7,041 bases of DNA from Modestobacter sp. (GCA_025965775.1 JAOPWG010000360.1:1-7041), one strand, 5' to 3'; counted from the first letter of the stretch, positions 1 through 6,480 are shown. Program-made: numbers and translations. The notes: generated by a model from the letters alone, not told the origin.

Positions 1-1938
1 TCCAACCTGCTGGCGGCCAACTCCGACGGCAGCGGTGACCCCGAGCGGCGGATGCAGGAGGCCGACATCGTGGTCGAGGGGCGGTTCCGGATCAACCGGG
101 TCACCGCCCTGCCGATGGAGACCCGCGCCGTCGTCGCCGAGTGGCGGCCCGGTGCGCGGGAGCTGACGGTGCACATCTCCTCCCAGGTCCCGCACCTGAT
201 CCGCAAGCAGCTCGCGGAGTCGCTGCGGCTGACCGAGAGCGACGTCCGGGCGGTGGCCTCCGACGTCGGCGGTGGGTTCGGGCTGAAGCTCGGGGTCTTC
301 CCGGAGGACGTGCTGGCCTGCCTGCACGCCATGGCGCTGCGGCGACCGGTCAAGTGGGTCGAGGACCGGGCGGAGCACTTCCGGGCGAGCACGCACGCCC
401 GGGAGTCGGTGCACGACTACCGGATCGCGGCCGACGCCGAGGGTCGGCTGCTGGCGATGACCGACGTCTATGCCACCGACATCGGTGGCTGGAACTCCCC
501 GTTCGGCTCGGCGCAGTTGTCCAGCGTGGTCCTCAACGGTCCCTACCGGGTGGAGGACGGGTACGCCGAGCGTCGGGTGACGCTCACCAACAAGACGCCC
601 GTCGGTGCGTACCGGGGGTACGGCCAGCCGGAGGTGAACTTCGCCTACGAACGGTTGATGGACACCCTCGCCCGCCGGCTGGACCTCGACCCGGTGGAAC
701 TGCGCGCCATGAACATGGTCAAGCAGAGCGACCTGCCGTGGAAGAACCCCACGGGGGCGGTCTACGACAGCGGTGACTACGAGCGCTGCCTGCGGATGGC
801 CGCGGAGGCCATCGGCTGGAGCGCGCACCGCGCCGCGGGCCGGGTGCGCCGGGCGGACGGCCGGCTGACCGGGATCGGCTTCTCCTCCTTCGTGGAGCGC
901 ACCGGGTACGCCAGCGCGCGCTTCCTGGCCCGGCGGGGCTCGCAGTTCGGGGCGCACGAGAGCGTCACCCTCCGGGCCAACCGGTCCGGCGGGATCGACG
1001 TCTACACCGGGGTGTCCACCATGGGGCAGAGCGCCGAGACGGCGTTCGCCCAGGTGGTCAGCGACGTCTTCGGCATCGACTACGCGGCGGTGAAGGTGCA
1101 CGCCGGGGACACCGCGGCCTCGCCCCTGAACACCGGCGCGTTCGCCTCCCGCACGATGATCGCCGCGGCCGGTGCACTCCGGGCCGCGGCGGAGGAACTG
1201 GCAGCCAAGACGCTGCGGCTGGCCGCCTGGCGGCTGCAGACCGAGGCCGGTGACCTGGCGATCACCGGGACGACGGTGCACCGCACGGACGACGCGGCCG
1301 TGCAGGTGCCCCTGGCCGAGGTGTTCGCCACCGCGATCACCGGCCAGGGGATCGCGCCGGGTGAGGACCCGGGGCTGGAGGCGACCGCGCACTTCGAACC
1401 CTCCGACGCGGCCTATTCCTTCGGCACCGCAGCGGCGGAGGTGTCGGTGGACCCGGACACCGGGGAGTTCGACGTCGAGCGGTTCGTGCTGGTGCACGAC
1501 GCCGGCACCGTGGTGAACCCGACCGTCGTCGACGGTCAGGTCCGGGGTGCGCTCGCGCAGGGCTTCGGCGCGGCGCTCACCGAGGAGCTGCGCTACGACG
1601 GCGACTCCGGGCAGCTGGTCAACGGCTCGATGATGGACTACTTCGTCCCCACCGCCGCGGACCTCCCGCCGCTGGAGCTGCTGCACACCGAGGTGGCCTC
1701 GCCGGTCACCCCGTTCGGGATCCGGGGGGTGGGCGAGGTCGGCACCATCCCGCCGGGTGCGGCGATCGCCAACGCCCTGTGCGAGGCCCTCGCCGAGTTC
1801 GGCGTGGAGCTGAGCAGTCTGCCGATCACCCCGGAGAGTGTCTGGCAGGCGCTCTCCGCCGGCCGCGACACCGAGCGTCCCGACGAACAGCTCGACCCCA
1901 CACCGGGGGACCTTCCCGACGGAGGAGTTGGATACTGA
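1..1938 (+). CDS. Xanthine dehydrogenase-family molybdopterin-binding (large) subunit, 5'-truncated by the window
   Basis: The reading frame is open from the first base, so the start lies upstream; 645 residues are visible. Family large subunits are usually about 750-800 residues, so roughly the first 100-150 (the hammerhead domain) are missing. The visible part is the molybdopterin-cofactor-binding domain. It shows DVGGGFG at visible residues 88-94, GAYRGYGQPE at 202-211, GQSAET at 342-347 and, near the C-terminus, GVGEVG with the expected catalytic Glu encoded at 1735-1737. Members of this family hydroxylate N-heterocycles or aldehydes using water, passing electrons through separate FAD and 2Fe-2S subunits. 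Those subunits are not in the window and would be expected upstream. The substrate is not evident: the motifs do not separate xanthine, nicotinate, aldehyde or other hydroxylases. GVGEVG replaces the more common GxGEGG. The last 25 or so residues form an acidic, proline-rich tail. The stop codon overlaps the start of the maleate isomerase gene, implying one transcript. Confidence 0.93.
   Translation, partial: SNLLAANSDGSGDPERRMQEADIVVEGRFRINRVTALPMETRAVVAEWRPGARELTVHISSQVPHLIRKQLAESLRLTESDVRAVASDVGGGFGLKLGVFPEDVLACLHAMALRRPVKWVEDRAEHFRASTHARESVHDYRIAADAEGRLLAMTDVYATDIGGWNSPFGSAQLSSVVLNGPYRVEDGYAERRVTLTNKTPVGAYRGYGQPEVNFAYERLMDTLARRLDLDPVELRAMNMVKQSDLPWKNPTGAVYDSGDYERCLRMAAEAIGWSAHRAAGRVRRADGRLTGIGFSSFVERTGYASARFLARRGSQFGAHESVTLRANRSGGIDVYTGVSTMGQSAETAFAQVVSDVFGIDYAAVKVHAGDTAASPLNTGAFASRTMIAAAGALRAAAEELAAKTLRLAAWRLQTEAGDLAITGTTVHRTDDAAVQVPLAEVFATAITGQGIAPGEDPGLEATAHFEPSDAAYSFGTAAAEVSVDPDTGEFDVERFVLVHDAGTVVNPTVVDGQVRGALAQGFGAALTEELRYDGDSGQLVNGSMMDYFVPTAADLPPLELLHTEVASPVTPFGIRGVGEVGTIPPGAAIANALCEALAEFGVELSSLPITPESVWQALSAGRDTERPDEQLDPTPGDLPDGGVGY
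1921..1927 (+). promoter_or_regulatory. Ribosome binding site for the maleate isomerase gene
   Basis: GGAGGAG lies ten bases before the ATG at 1938, inside the last codons of the molybdenum hydroxylase gene. It is a strong Shine-Dalgarno sequence and supports 1938 as the start rather than the in-frame upstream ATG at 1779. With the TGATG stop/start overlap it implies translational coupling. Confidence 0.8.
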
Positions 1939-2747
1939 TGAGCACTGACCAGGCGCTCGACGCAGTCGACTGCGAGGACACCCCGGCCCCCAAGACGGCC
2001 GGATCGTCCCGCGTGGGGCTCATCGTGCCGAGCTCGAACACCACGATGGAGACCGAACTGCCGGAGCTGTTCCGCCGGCAGAGCGAGGCGACCGGACACC
2101 GGTACACGTTCCACTCGGCCCGCGCGGGGATGAAGCAGGTCAACCGCGAGGAACTGCTCGCCATGGTGGGCAAGGCGGCCGACTGCGCGATTGCGGTCTC
2201 CGACGCCGACGTCGACGTGATCGCCTACGCCTGCCTGGTCGCCGTCATGGCGCAGGGCCCGGGTGCGCACAAGGAGTCCGAGCAGGTGATCGCCGAGGCG
2301 GCGCGCGCCAACGGGCACCCCGCCGAGGTGGTGAGCAGCGCCGGTGCACTGGTGCGCACCGTGCAGGCGATCGGCGCCCACCGGGTGGCCATCGTGACCC
2401 CCTACATGGCGCCGCTGACCCAGATGGTGCGCGAGTACATCGAGGCCGAGGGCGTCGAGGTCCTGGACGCGGTGGCCCTGGAGGTCCCGGACAACCTGGC
2501 CGTGGGCCGGCTGGACCCGGAGGGGCTGCCGGCGATCGCCCGCGGTCTGCGCCGGGAGGGTGCCGAGGCGATCGTGCTCTCGGCCTGTGTGCAGATGCCC
2601 TCGCTGGCCGCGGTCCAGCGGGTCGAGGACGAGCTGGGGCTGCCGGTGGTCACCGCGGCGACGGCGACGACCTTCGAGGTGCTCCGCGCGCTGGGCCACA
2701 CCCCTGCCATCCGCGGTGCCGGCCGGTTGCTGACCGGCGAGTTCTGA
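1938..2747 (+). CDS. Maleate cis-trans isomerase (Asp/Glu racemase superfamily)
   Basis: The 269-residue protein is predicted to convert maleate to fumarate (EC 5.2.1.1), a cytoplasmic, cofactor-free reaction that ends several pyridine-ring catabolic routes. It has the family layout of two similar alpha/beta halves, each carrying a catalytic cysteine: Cys99 in YACLVAVM and Cys217 in SACVQMPS. The N-terminal substrate-binding motif PSSNTTMETELP starts at residue 31, SSAGALV at about 133-139 and TPYMAPL at about 154-160. These motifs and the length match characterised maleate isomerases such as the Nocardia enzyme as I remember it. The first 20 or so residues are an unconserved acidic extension. 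The ATG overlaps the upstream TGA by one base and has a GGAGGAG ribosome site, so it is co-expressed with the molybdenum hydroxylase. The main alternative is another member of the superfamily (arylmalonate decarboxylase or hydantoin racemase). The exact pairing of cysteine contexts makes maleate isomerase the best call, though the physiological substrate could be a substituted maleate. Confidence 0.88.
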   Translation: MSTDQALDAVDCEDTPAPKTAGSSRVGLIVPSSNTTMETELPELFRRQSEATGHRYTFHSARAGMKQVNREELLAMVGKAADCAIAVSDADVDVIAYACLVAVMAQGPGAHKESEQVIAEAARANGHPAEVVSSAGALVRTVQAIGAHRVAIVTPYMAPLTQMVREYIEAEGVEVLDAVALEVPDNLAVGRLDPEGLPAIARGLRREGAEAIVLSACVQMPSLAAVQRVEDELGLPVVTAATATTFEVLRALGHTPAIRGAGRLLTGEF

Positions 2748-2750
2748 CCG

Positions 2751-2784
2751 CAGGTGGGTCCGGCCGAGCGGCCGGACCCACCTG
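2751..2784 (+). terminator. Perfect 16-bp inverted repeat, probable intrinsic terminator
   Basis: The left arm CAGGTGGGTCCGGCCG (2751-2766) and right arm CGGCCGGACCCACCTG (2769-2784) are perfect reverse complements around a two-base AG centre. In RNA the innermost pair would open to give a GAGC tetraloop. The repeat begins three bases after the isomerase stop codon. No T-tract follows, which is common for actinobacterial hairpin terminators. It may end, or partly attenuate, the transcript before the amidohydrolase. Because the arms form a near-perfect dyad in DNA, an operator is the alternative reading. Confidence 0.72.
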
Positions 2785-2812
2785 TCGCGGGACGTCACAT
2801 CGGGTGGGCAGG

Positions 2813-4195
2813 ATGCGGCCCGTGCTGACCGCAGACCTGCTCGTGCACGACGCCGAGCTGCTCGCCACCGTCGACGACGCCCGCCGGGAGATCGCCGGGG
2901 GCTGGGTCGCCGTCACCGACGGCGTGGTCAGCGGCGTGGGCGGGCCGGGCGACCCCCAGCCGGAGGCCGCGCGCCGGGTCGACGCCCGCGGCTGCCTGGT
3001 CACCCCGGGGCTGGTGAACACCCACCACCACCTGTACCAGAACCTGACCCGCGCCTACGCCCCGGCGCTGACCGGTGGTCTGTTCGACTGGCTGGTCACC
3101 CTCTACCCGCTGTGGGCCCGGCTGGACGAGGAGGCGGCCTACGTCAGCGCCTACATCGGCCTCGCCGAGCTGGCGCTGTCGGGCTGCACGACCAGTACCG
3201 ACCACCTCTACGTGCACCCCCTCGGCGCCGGCGACCTGATCAGCGCCGAGGTGGCCGCCGCCCGGGAGCTGGGCGTCCGGTTCCACCCCACCCGCGGCTC
3301 CATGTCCCTGTCGGTCAAGGACGGCGGCCTGCCCCCGGACTCCGTCGTCCAGGACGACGACGACGTCCTGGCCGACTCGCAGCGTCTGGTGGAGGCCCAC
3401 CACGACCGCTCCGCCACCGCGCTGACCCGGATCGCGCTGGCCCCCTGTTCCCCGTTCAGCGTCTCCACGTCGCTGATGCGGCGCACCGCCGAGCTGGCCG
3501 AGTCCCTCGACGTCCGCCTGCACACCCACCTGGCCGAGACCCGGGACGAGGACGCCTTCTGCCTGCAGACTTATCGCCGCCGTCCGGTCGACTACCTGGC
3601 CGACGTCGGCTGGATGAGCGACCGGGTGTGGCTGGCCCACGTGGTGTGGCCGGACGCTGACGAGGTGGCCCGGCTGGGAGCGGCGCGGGTGGGTGCCGCG
3701 CACTGCCCGTCGTCGAACATGATCCTGGGCAGCGGCCTGGCCCCGGTGGCCGAGCTGCGCGCCGCGGGCGCCCCGGTCGGCCTGGGCGTGGACGGCTCGG
3801 CGTCGGCGGACTCCGCATCGCTGTGGCTGGAGGCCCGCACCGCGATGCTGCAGGGCAAGCTCCGGCACGGCGCGGCCGCGATGTCCGCCCGCGATGCGCT
3901 GGAGATCGCCACCCGCGGCGGTGCGGCGTGCCTGGGCCGCGTCGGGGAGGTCGGGCAGCTGTCGGTGGGCGCCTGCGGGGACCTTGCGGTGTGGTCGCTG
4001 GAGGGGGTGCGGTTCGCCGGCGCGCTGTCCGACGCGGTCGAGGCGTGGCTGCGCTGCGGCCCGGTGTCGGCCCGGCACACCGTCGTCGGCGGGCGGTTCG
4101 TGGTCGAGGACGGCGTTCCGGTGCACCCCGGGCTGGACGAGCAGCTCGCGGTCCACCGGCGCGTGTCGGAGCGGATGCAGGCGGCGCTCGACTGA
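2813..4195 (+). CDS. Amidohydrolase, 8-oxoguanine deaminase / ATZ-TRZ deaminase type
   Basis: From the ATG at 2813 this is a 460-residue metal-dependent hydrolase, a normal length for the family. It shows the mononuclear-metal amidohydrolase set: NTHHH with His71 and His73, HTHLAE with His239 and Glu242, WLAH with His276, and GLGVDGS with Asp327. HCPSSNM (297-303) and CSPFSVS (212-218) are typical of the branch containing 8-oxoguanine deaminase, hydroxyatrazine hydrolase and related enzymes. The segment from HTHLAET through AFCLQTY to VDYLADVGW most resembles 8-oxoguanine deaminases, which turn 8-oxoguanine into urate and ammonia. A cytoplasmic heterocycle deaminase is therefore secure, the exact substrate less so. 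The start is uncertain: GTG 2804 and GTG 2822 are in frame. Only GTG 2822 has a well-spaced purine box (AGGA at 2810-2813), which would give a protein three residues shorter. A hairpin separates the gene from the isomerase, so it may be expressed at a different level. It lies on the same strand as a molybdenum hydroxylase, consistent with purine or other N-heterocycle breakdown. Confidence 0.88.
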   Translation: MRPVLTADLLVHDAELLATVDDARREIAGGWVAVTDGVVSGVGGPGDPQPEAARRVDARGCLVTPGLVNTHHHLYQNLTRAYAPALTGGLFDWLVTLYPLWARLDEEAAYVSAYIGLAELALSGCTTSTDHLYVHPLGAGDLISAEVAAARELGVRFHPTRGSMSLSVKDGGLPPDSVVQDDDDVLADSQRLVEAHHDRSATALTRIALAPCSPFSVSTSLMRRTAELAESLDVRLHTHLAETRDEDAFCLQTYRRRPVDYLADVGWMSDRVWLAHVVWPDADEVARLGAARVGAAHCPSSNMILGSGLAPVAELRAAGAPVGLGVDGSASADSASLWLEARTAMLQGKLRHGAAAMSARDALEIATRGGAACLGRVGEVGQLSVGACGDLAVWSLEGVRFAGALSDAVEAWLRCGPVSARHTVVGGRFVVEDGVPVHPGLDEQLAVHRRVSERMQAALD

Positions 4196-4221
4196 CGGCC
4201 GTTCTCCGCCGGAGAGGGTGA

Positions 4222-4244
4222 GCCGCCCGTCCCACGGGGGCGGC
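4222..4244. terminator. Probable bidirectional terminator between convergent genes
   Basis: GCCGCCCGT (4222-4230) pairs with ACGGG (4234-4238) and CGGC (4241-4244) around a CCC loop, with a two-G bulge on the right side. It sits in the 53-base gap between the amidohydrolase stop and the stop of the minus-strand sigma/anti-sigma gene. A smaller hairpin, TCTCC/GGAGA with a three-base loop, is at 4203-4215 just after the amidohydrolase stop. Either can serve plus-strand transcripts; the larger one also suits the minus-strand gene. There are no T-tracts. Nothing else is visible in this gap. Confidence 0.55.
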
Positions 4245-4248
4245 GGGG

Positions 4249-5160
4249 TCAGCCGGGCAGCTCGCCGCGGGCCACCGACAGGCCCGAGTGGGCGGGGTTC
4301 CCGTCCTGCGGCTCGACCGAGACGTCGATCATCGGGTAGGCGGCCAGGTCCAGCCCCTCGGGCAGCGGCAGCTCGGTGTCACCGATGTGCAGCACGCCGA
4401 CCGGCACCATCCGCTGCGCGTCGGTCCCCATCAGCCACACCTCGTAGTAGCCCTTGTCGAGCAAGGGCGCCCGCAGGTCCACCTGGAGCACCCGGCTCGT
4501 GCCGTCCTTGCGCACCGTCGCCGAGCCGGACGCGTCGGTGTCGAACAGCGGGTCCAGGGTGGTGCGGGCGACCACCGGGCCCCCGGCGTCCGAGCTCCCG
4601 GTGAGCGCCACGGTGACGACGCCGACCCCGACGCCGACCAGCAGTGACGCGGCGACGGCCAGCCACCGACGCCCGGCTCGCGGAGCGGCGGACCGGGGCC
4701 GGCGGGACAGGCCGGCCGGGCCGTCGACGGGTGCGCCGGCCAGGGGGTCGGCCTCCGGCGTCCGTGGTGCCACGGTGACCCCGGTGGATGCCGCGATGGT
4801 GTCCCAGACGCGCGGGGGCGGGGGGACGGCGGGGCCGGGGGCGGCCAGTGTCGGCGCCGGCCGCGCCCAGGTGTCGGCGATCGTGCGCCGGCAGATGCCG
4901 ATCAGCCAGGCCGGCAACGGGCCCTGCGCGGGGGTGTATCTCGAGAGCCCCGTCCAGGCCGAGACGAAGGTCTGCCGGGTGACGTCCTCGGCGTCCGGGC
5001 CGGGACCGAGGGCGCGCACCGCCATCCCGTGCACCTGCCCCGCCCACCGTTCATAGGCCCGGGCGAGGGCCTGCTCGTCGCCGGCGCAGAACCGCCGGGC
5101 CACCGCGTCGTCGTCGGTCTCCCGGCCGGGCGGGGGCAGCTGACCTCCCTCCCTCGCCAT
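4249..5160 (-). CDS. Chimeric membrane protein: ECF sigma-70 region 2 fused to RskA-type anti-sigma domain, no region 4
   Basis: The 303-residue protein starts at the ATG read from 5160. Residues about 18-100 are a recognisable ECF sigma region 2, with DAEDV at 56-60, FVSAW at 65-69, and PLPAWLIGIC followed by RRTIADTWAR at 81-100. Region 4, the -35-binding helix-turn-helix, is absent. Only about 15 proline-rich residues lie between region 2 and a VWDTIAAS segment (118-125) like that preceding the membrane helix in RskA-type anti-sigma factors. A basic stretch (153-165) precedes one membrane helix (about 166-187), so the N-terminus should be cytoplasmic. Residues about 195-303 form the extracytoplasmic RskA-like domain, with YYEVWLMG at 238-245 and SVEPQDGNPAHSG at 281-293. 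The usual sigma-binding anti-sigma domain is thus replaced by a sigma fragment. The normally conserved Gln of the core-binding helix appears to be Arg62. Function is unknown: membrane-held decoy, proteolytically released sigma fragment, or decaying gene are all possible. In-frame sequence upstream of 5160 looks non-coding. Confidence 0.85.
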   Translation of the reverse strand: MAREGGQLPPPGRETDDDAVARRFCAGDEQALARAYERWAGQVHGMAVRALGPGPDAEDVTRQTFVSAWTGLSRYTPAQGPLPAWLIGICRRTIADTWARPAPTLAAPGPAVPPPPRVWDTIAASTGVTVAPRTPEADPLAGAPVDGPAGLSRRPRSAAPRAGRRWLAVAASLLVGVGVGVVTVALTGSSDAGGPVVARTTLDPLFDTDASGSATVRKDGTSRVLQVDLRAPLLDKGYYEVWLMGTDAQRMVPVGVLHIGDTELPLPEGLDLAAYPMIDVSVEPQDGNPAHSGLSVARGELPG

Positions 5161-5166
5161 CTGTTG

Positions 5167-5172
5167 ACCGTA
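5167..5172 (-). promoter_or_regulatory. Candidate -10 box for leaderless start of the sigma/anti-sigma fusion gene
   Basis: Read on the minus strand, TACGGT matches the actinobacterial TAnnnT -10 pattern. Six bases (CAACAG) separate it from the ATG at 5160, so transcription would begin on the A of the start codon. No Shine-Dalgarno sequence precedes this ATG, which fits a leaderless mRNA. I see no convincing -35 element, so the call rests on spacing and the -10 match. Confidence 0.4.
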
Positions 5173-5258
5173 GGGGCTCACCAGCCGTAACCGCGCCCCG
5201 GCACCGCACTCACCGACCGGCCCGGCGGCCACGGCGCCCCGGATCGACCCGCCACCGG

Positions 5259-6401
5259 TCACGGGGCGAGGGCGCCGGCCAGCACGTCGAGCTCCTCGAG
5301 CGTGGCGTCCAGGTGCGGCGACACCCGCAGCACCGGCCCGGTCAGCTCGGCCCACGCCCGCTCCCGGCCGATCGCGGTGACCACGATCCCGTGGTGCTCC
5401 CGCAGCCGGGCGACGGTCGCCCGGACGTCGCCGTCCGCCGGTGGCCGCAGGGTGGTGATCGCGGTCGGCTCGTCCGGCGGTTCGGCCACCGTCCAGCCGC
5501 CGCGACCGTCCAGCCGCTCACGGGTCGCCCGGCCCAGGGCCGACAGCCGCTCCCGTACCCGGTGCGGACCGGCGGCGAGGTGCTCACCGACCGCGACCAC
5601 CAGGCCGACCCGGCCGGCGACGTGCGCGTCGTGTGACTCGTACCACCGGGCGTGGTCCACCCCGGCGCCGCCGTCGTCGAACAGCTCCGGCCCGACCACC
5701 GGGGTGAGCCGGGCGCTCACCGACGGCCGCATCGCCAGGAACCCCACCCCGCGCGGGCCGGCCAGCCACTTGCGGGACGTGCCGTACACGGCGTCGGCGC
5801 CCAGGTCGCAGTCGACGTGGCCGAGGGCCTGGGCCACATCGAGGGCCAGCGGGACGCCGGCGGCCCGGCACAGCGCGGCGAGCTCCCGGCCGGGCTGCAC
5901 GACACCCCGGTGGCTGGCCACCAGCGTCAGGTGCACCAGCGCCGGCGGGTCGTCCCGCAGCACGCGCTCGGCGGCCGCCAGGTCCAGCCGGCCGGCGTCG
6001 TCGGCCGGCAGCACGACCGGCACGAGGCCGGCATCGGTGAGGACGGCGAGGTTCTGCCAGTACTCGCCCGGCAGCATCCCCACCCGGGTGCCGGGCGCCG
6101 GCCGCCAGCGGGAGAACAGCGTGCGCACCGACGCCGAGGCGCTCTCGGTGAAGGCCAGGTCCGCGGCGGCCAGCCCGACCAACCCGGCCAGCACCGAGCG
6201 GCCCTGCTGCAGCAGCCCGTCGGCGGCGGCCTCGGCGACGTATCCGCCGATCTCCGCCTCGTGGCGGGCGTGCCGGGCCACCGTGTCGAGCACCGCGGCG
6301 CTCTGCCGGCTGCAGGCCGCGCTGTCGAGGTGGACGCCGGCCGGGCGGGTCCGGGCGGCGCGCCAGGTGGCGCCGAGGTCGTCGTGGGGGAGGGTCGTCA
6401 C
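5259..6401 (-). CDS. egtE: Ergothioneine biosynthesis PLP-dependent C-S lyase EgtE
   Basis: The 380-residue protein is a fold-type I PLP enzyme of the aminotransferase class V/cysteine desulfurase-like group. EgtE cleaves hercynylcysteine S-oxide to ergothioneine in the last step of the mycobacterial EgtA-E pathway. Visible signatures are HLDSAACSRQS near residues 24-34, SHRG at 163-166, the PLP-nitrogen-binding Asp188 in LALDVAQALGH, and the Schiff-base Lys211 in YGTSRKWLAGPRGVGF. That last motif is characteristic of EgtE. The length is close to the roughly 390 residues of mycobacterial EgtE. I chose GTG at 6401: it gives a family-like N-terminus, whereas the upstream ATG at 6482 has no ribosome site and adds 27 Gly/Pro-rich residues encoded across a hairpin and repeat. 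The gene lies downstream of egtD, as in egtABCDE clusters, but a 113-base regulatory-looking gap separates them. The enzyme is cytoplasmic. Confidence 0.93.
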   Translation of the reverse strand: MTTLPHDDLGATWRAARTRPAGVHLDSAACSRQSAAVLDTVARHARHEAEIGGYVAEAAADGLLQQGRSVLAGLVGLAAADLAFTESASASVRTLFSRWRPAPGTRVGMLPGEYWQNLAVLTDAGLVPVVLPADDAGRLDLAAAERVLRDDPPALVHLTLVASHRGVVQPGRELAALCRAAGVPLALDVAQALGHVDCDLGADAVYGTSRKWLAGPRGVGFLAMRPSVSARLTPVVGPELFDDGGAGVDHARWYESHDAHVAGRVGLVVAVGEHLAAGPHRVRERLSALGRATRERLDGRGGWTVAEPPDEPTAITTLRPPADGDVRATVARLREHHGIVVTAIGRERAWAELTGPVLRVSPHLDATLEELDVLAGALAP

Positions 6402-6408
6402 CCGCCCG

Positions 6409-6414
6409 ACGCTA
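6409..6414 (-). promoter_or_regulatory. Candidate -10 box for egtE
   Basis: On the minus strand TAGCGT matches TAnnnT and stands seven bases before the GTG at 6401. Transcription would start on or one base before the start codon, giving a leaderless or nearly leaderless message. No clear -35 hexamer lies 17-18 bases upstream. The tandem repeat at 6438-6457 would be at about -36 to -55 of such a start. Confidence 0.4.
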
Positions 6415-6437
6415 GGGCAGCCCGGCGGGACCCCGAG

Positions 6438-6457
6438 CAGTCCACTTCCAGTCCACT
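6438..6457. repeat. Two 9-bp direct repeats with 11-bp period
   Basis: CAGTCCACT occurs at 6438-6446 and again at 6449-6457, offset by 11 bases, about one helical turn. The second copy is also part of a small dyad, CCAGTCCACTGG at 6448-6459. Same-face spacing in the egtD-egtE gap, just upstream of a candidate egtE promoter, suggests a protein-binding site. No regulator is identified. Confidence 0.5.
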
Positions 6458-6458
6458 G

Positions 6459-6480
6459 GCCGCCCGGAGTTCCGGGCGGC
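6459..6480. terminator. 10-bp hairpin between egtD and egtE
   Basis: GCCGCCCGGA (6459-6468) and TCCGGGCGGC (6471-6480) are perfect reverse complements with a GT centre. The hairpin lies about 35 bases downstream of the egtD stop on the minus strand. It may end or attenuate the upstream egt transcript, or protect an mRNA 3' end. There is no T-tract. Confidence 0.5.

Noticed and set aside
1779..1937. Upstream extension of the maleate isomerase to an ATG at 1779.
   Set aside because: The added 53 residues are Arg/Pro-rich and out of frame within the hydroxylase gene; the 1938 ATG has a strong ribosome site and the overlap typical of coupled genes.
1638..2798. A 386-codon minus-strand frame opposite the maleate isomerase.
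   Set aside because: It is an antisense shadow, spanning two unrelated plus-strand genes and the inverted repeat, without domain content.
2795..4156. A 453-codon open frame on the minus strand opposite the amidohydrolase.
   Set aside because: It is the antisense shadow of a well-conserved gene in very GC-rich DNA; its translation is low-complexity (Gln, His, Gly, Arg rich) with no recognisable domain.
4820..4880. A frameshift hiding sigma region 4 within the fusion gene.
   Set aside because: Only about 45 bases separate region 2 from the anti-sigma VWDTIAAS segment, too little for the roughly 50-residue region 4 in any frame.
5161..5355. Upstream extension of the sigma/anti-sigma fusion to 5355.
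   Set aside because: The extra 65 residues overlap the 3' end of egtE and look non-coding, and the sigma region 2 begins just after the ATG at 5160.
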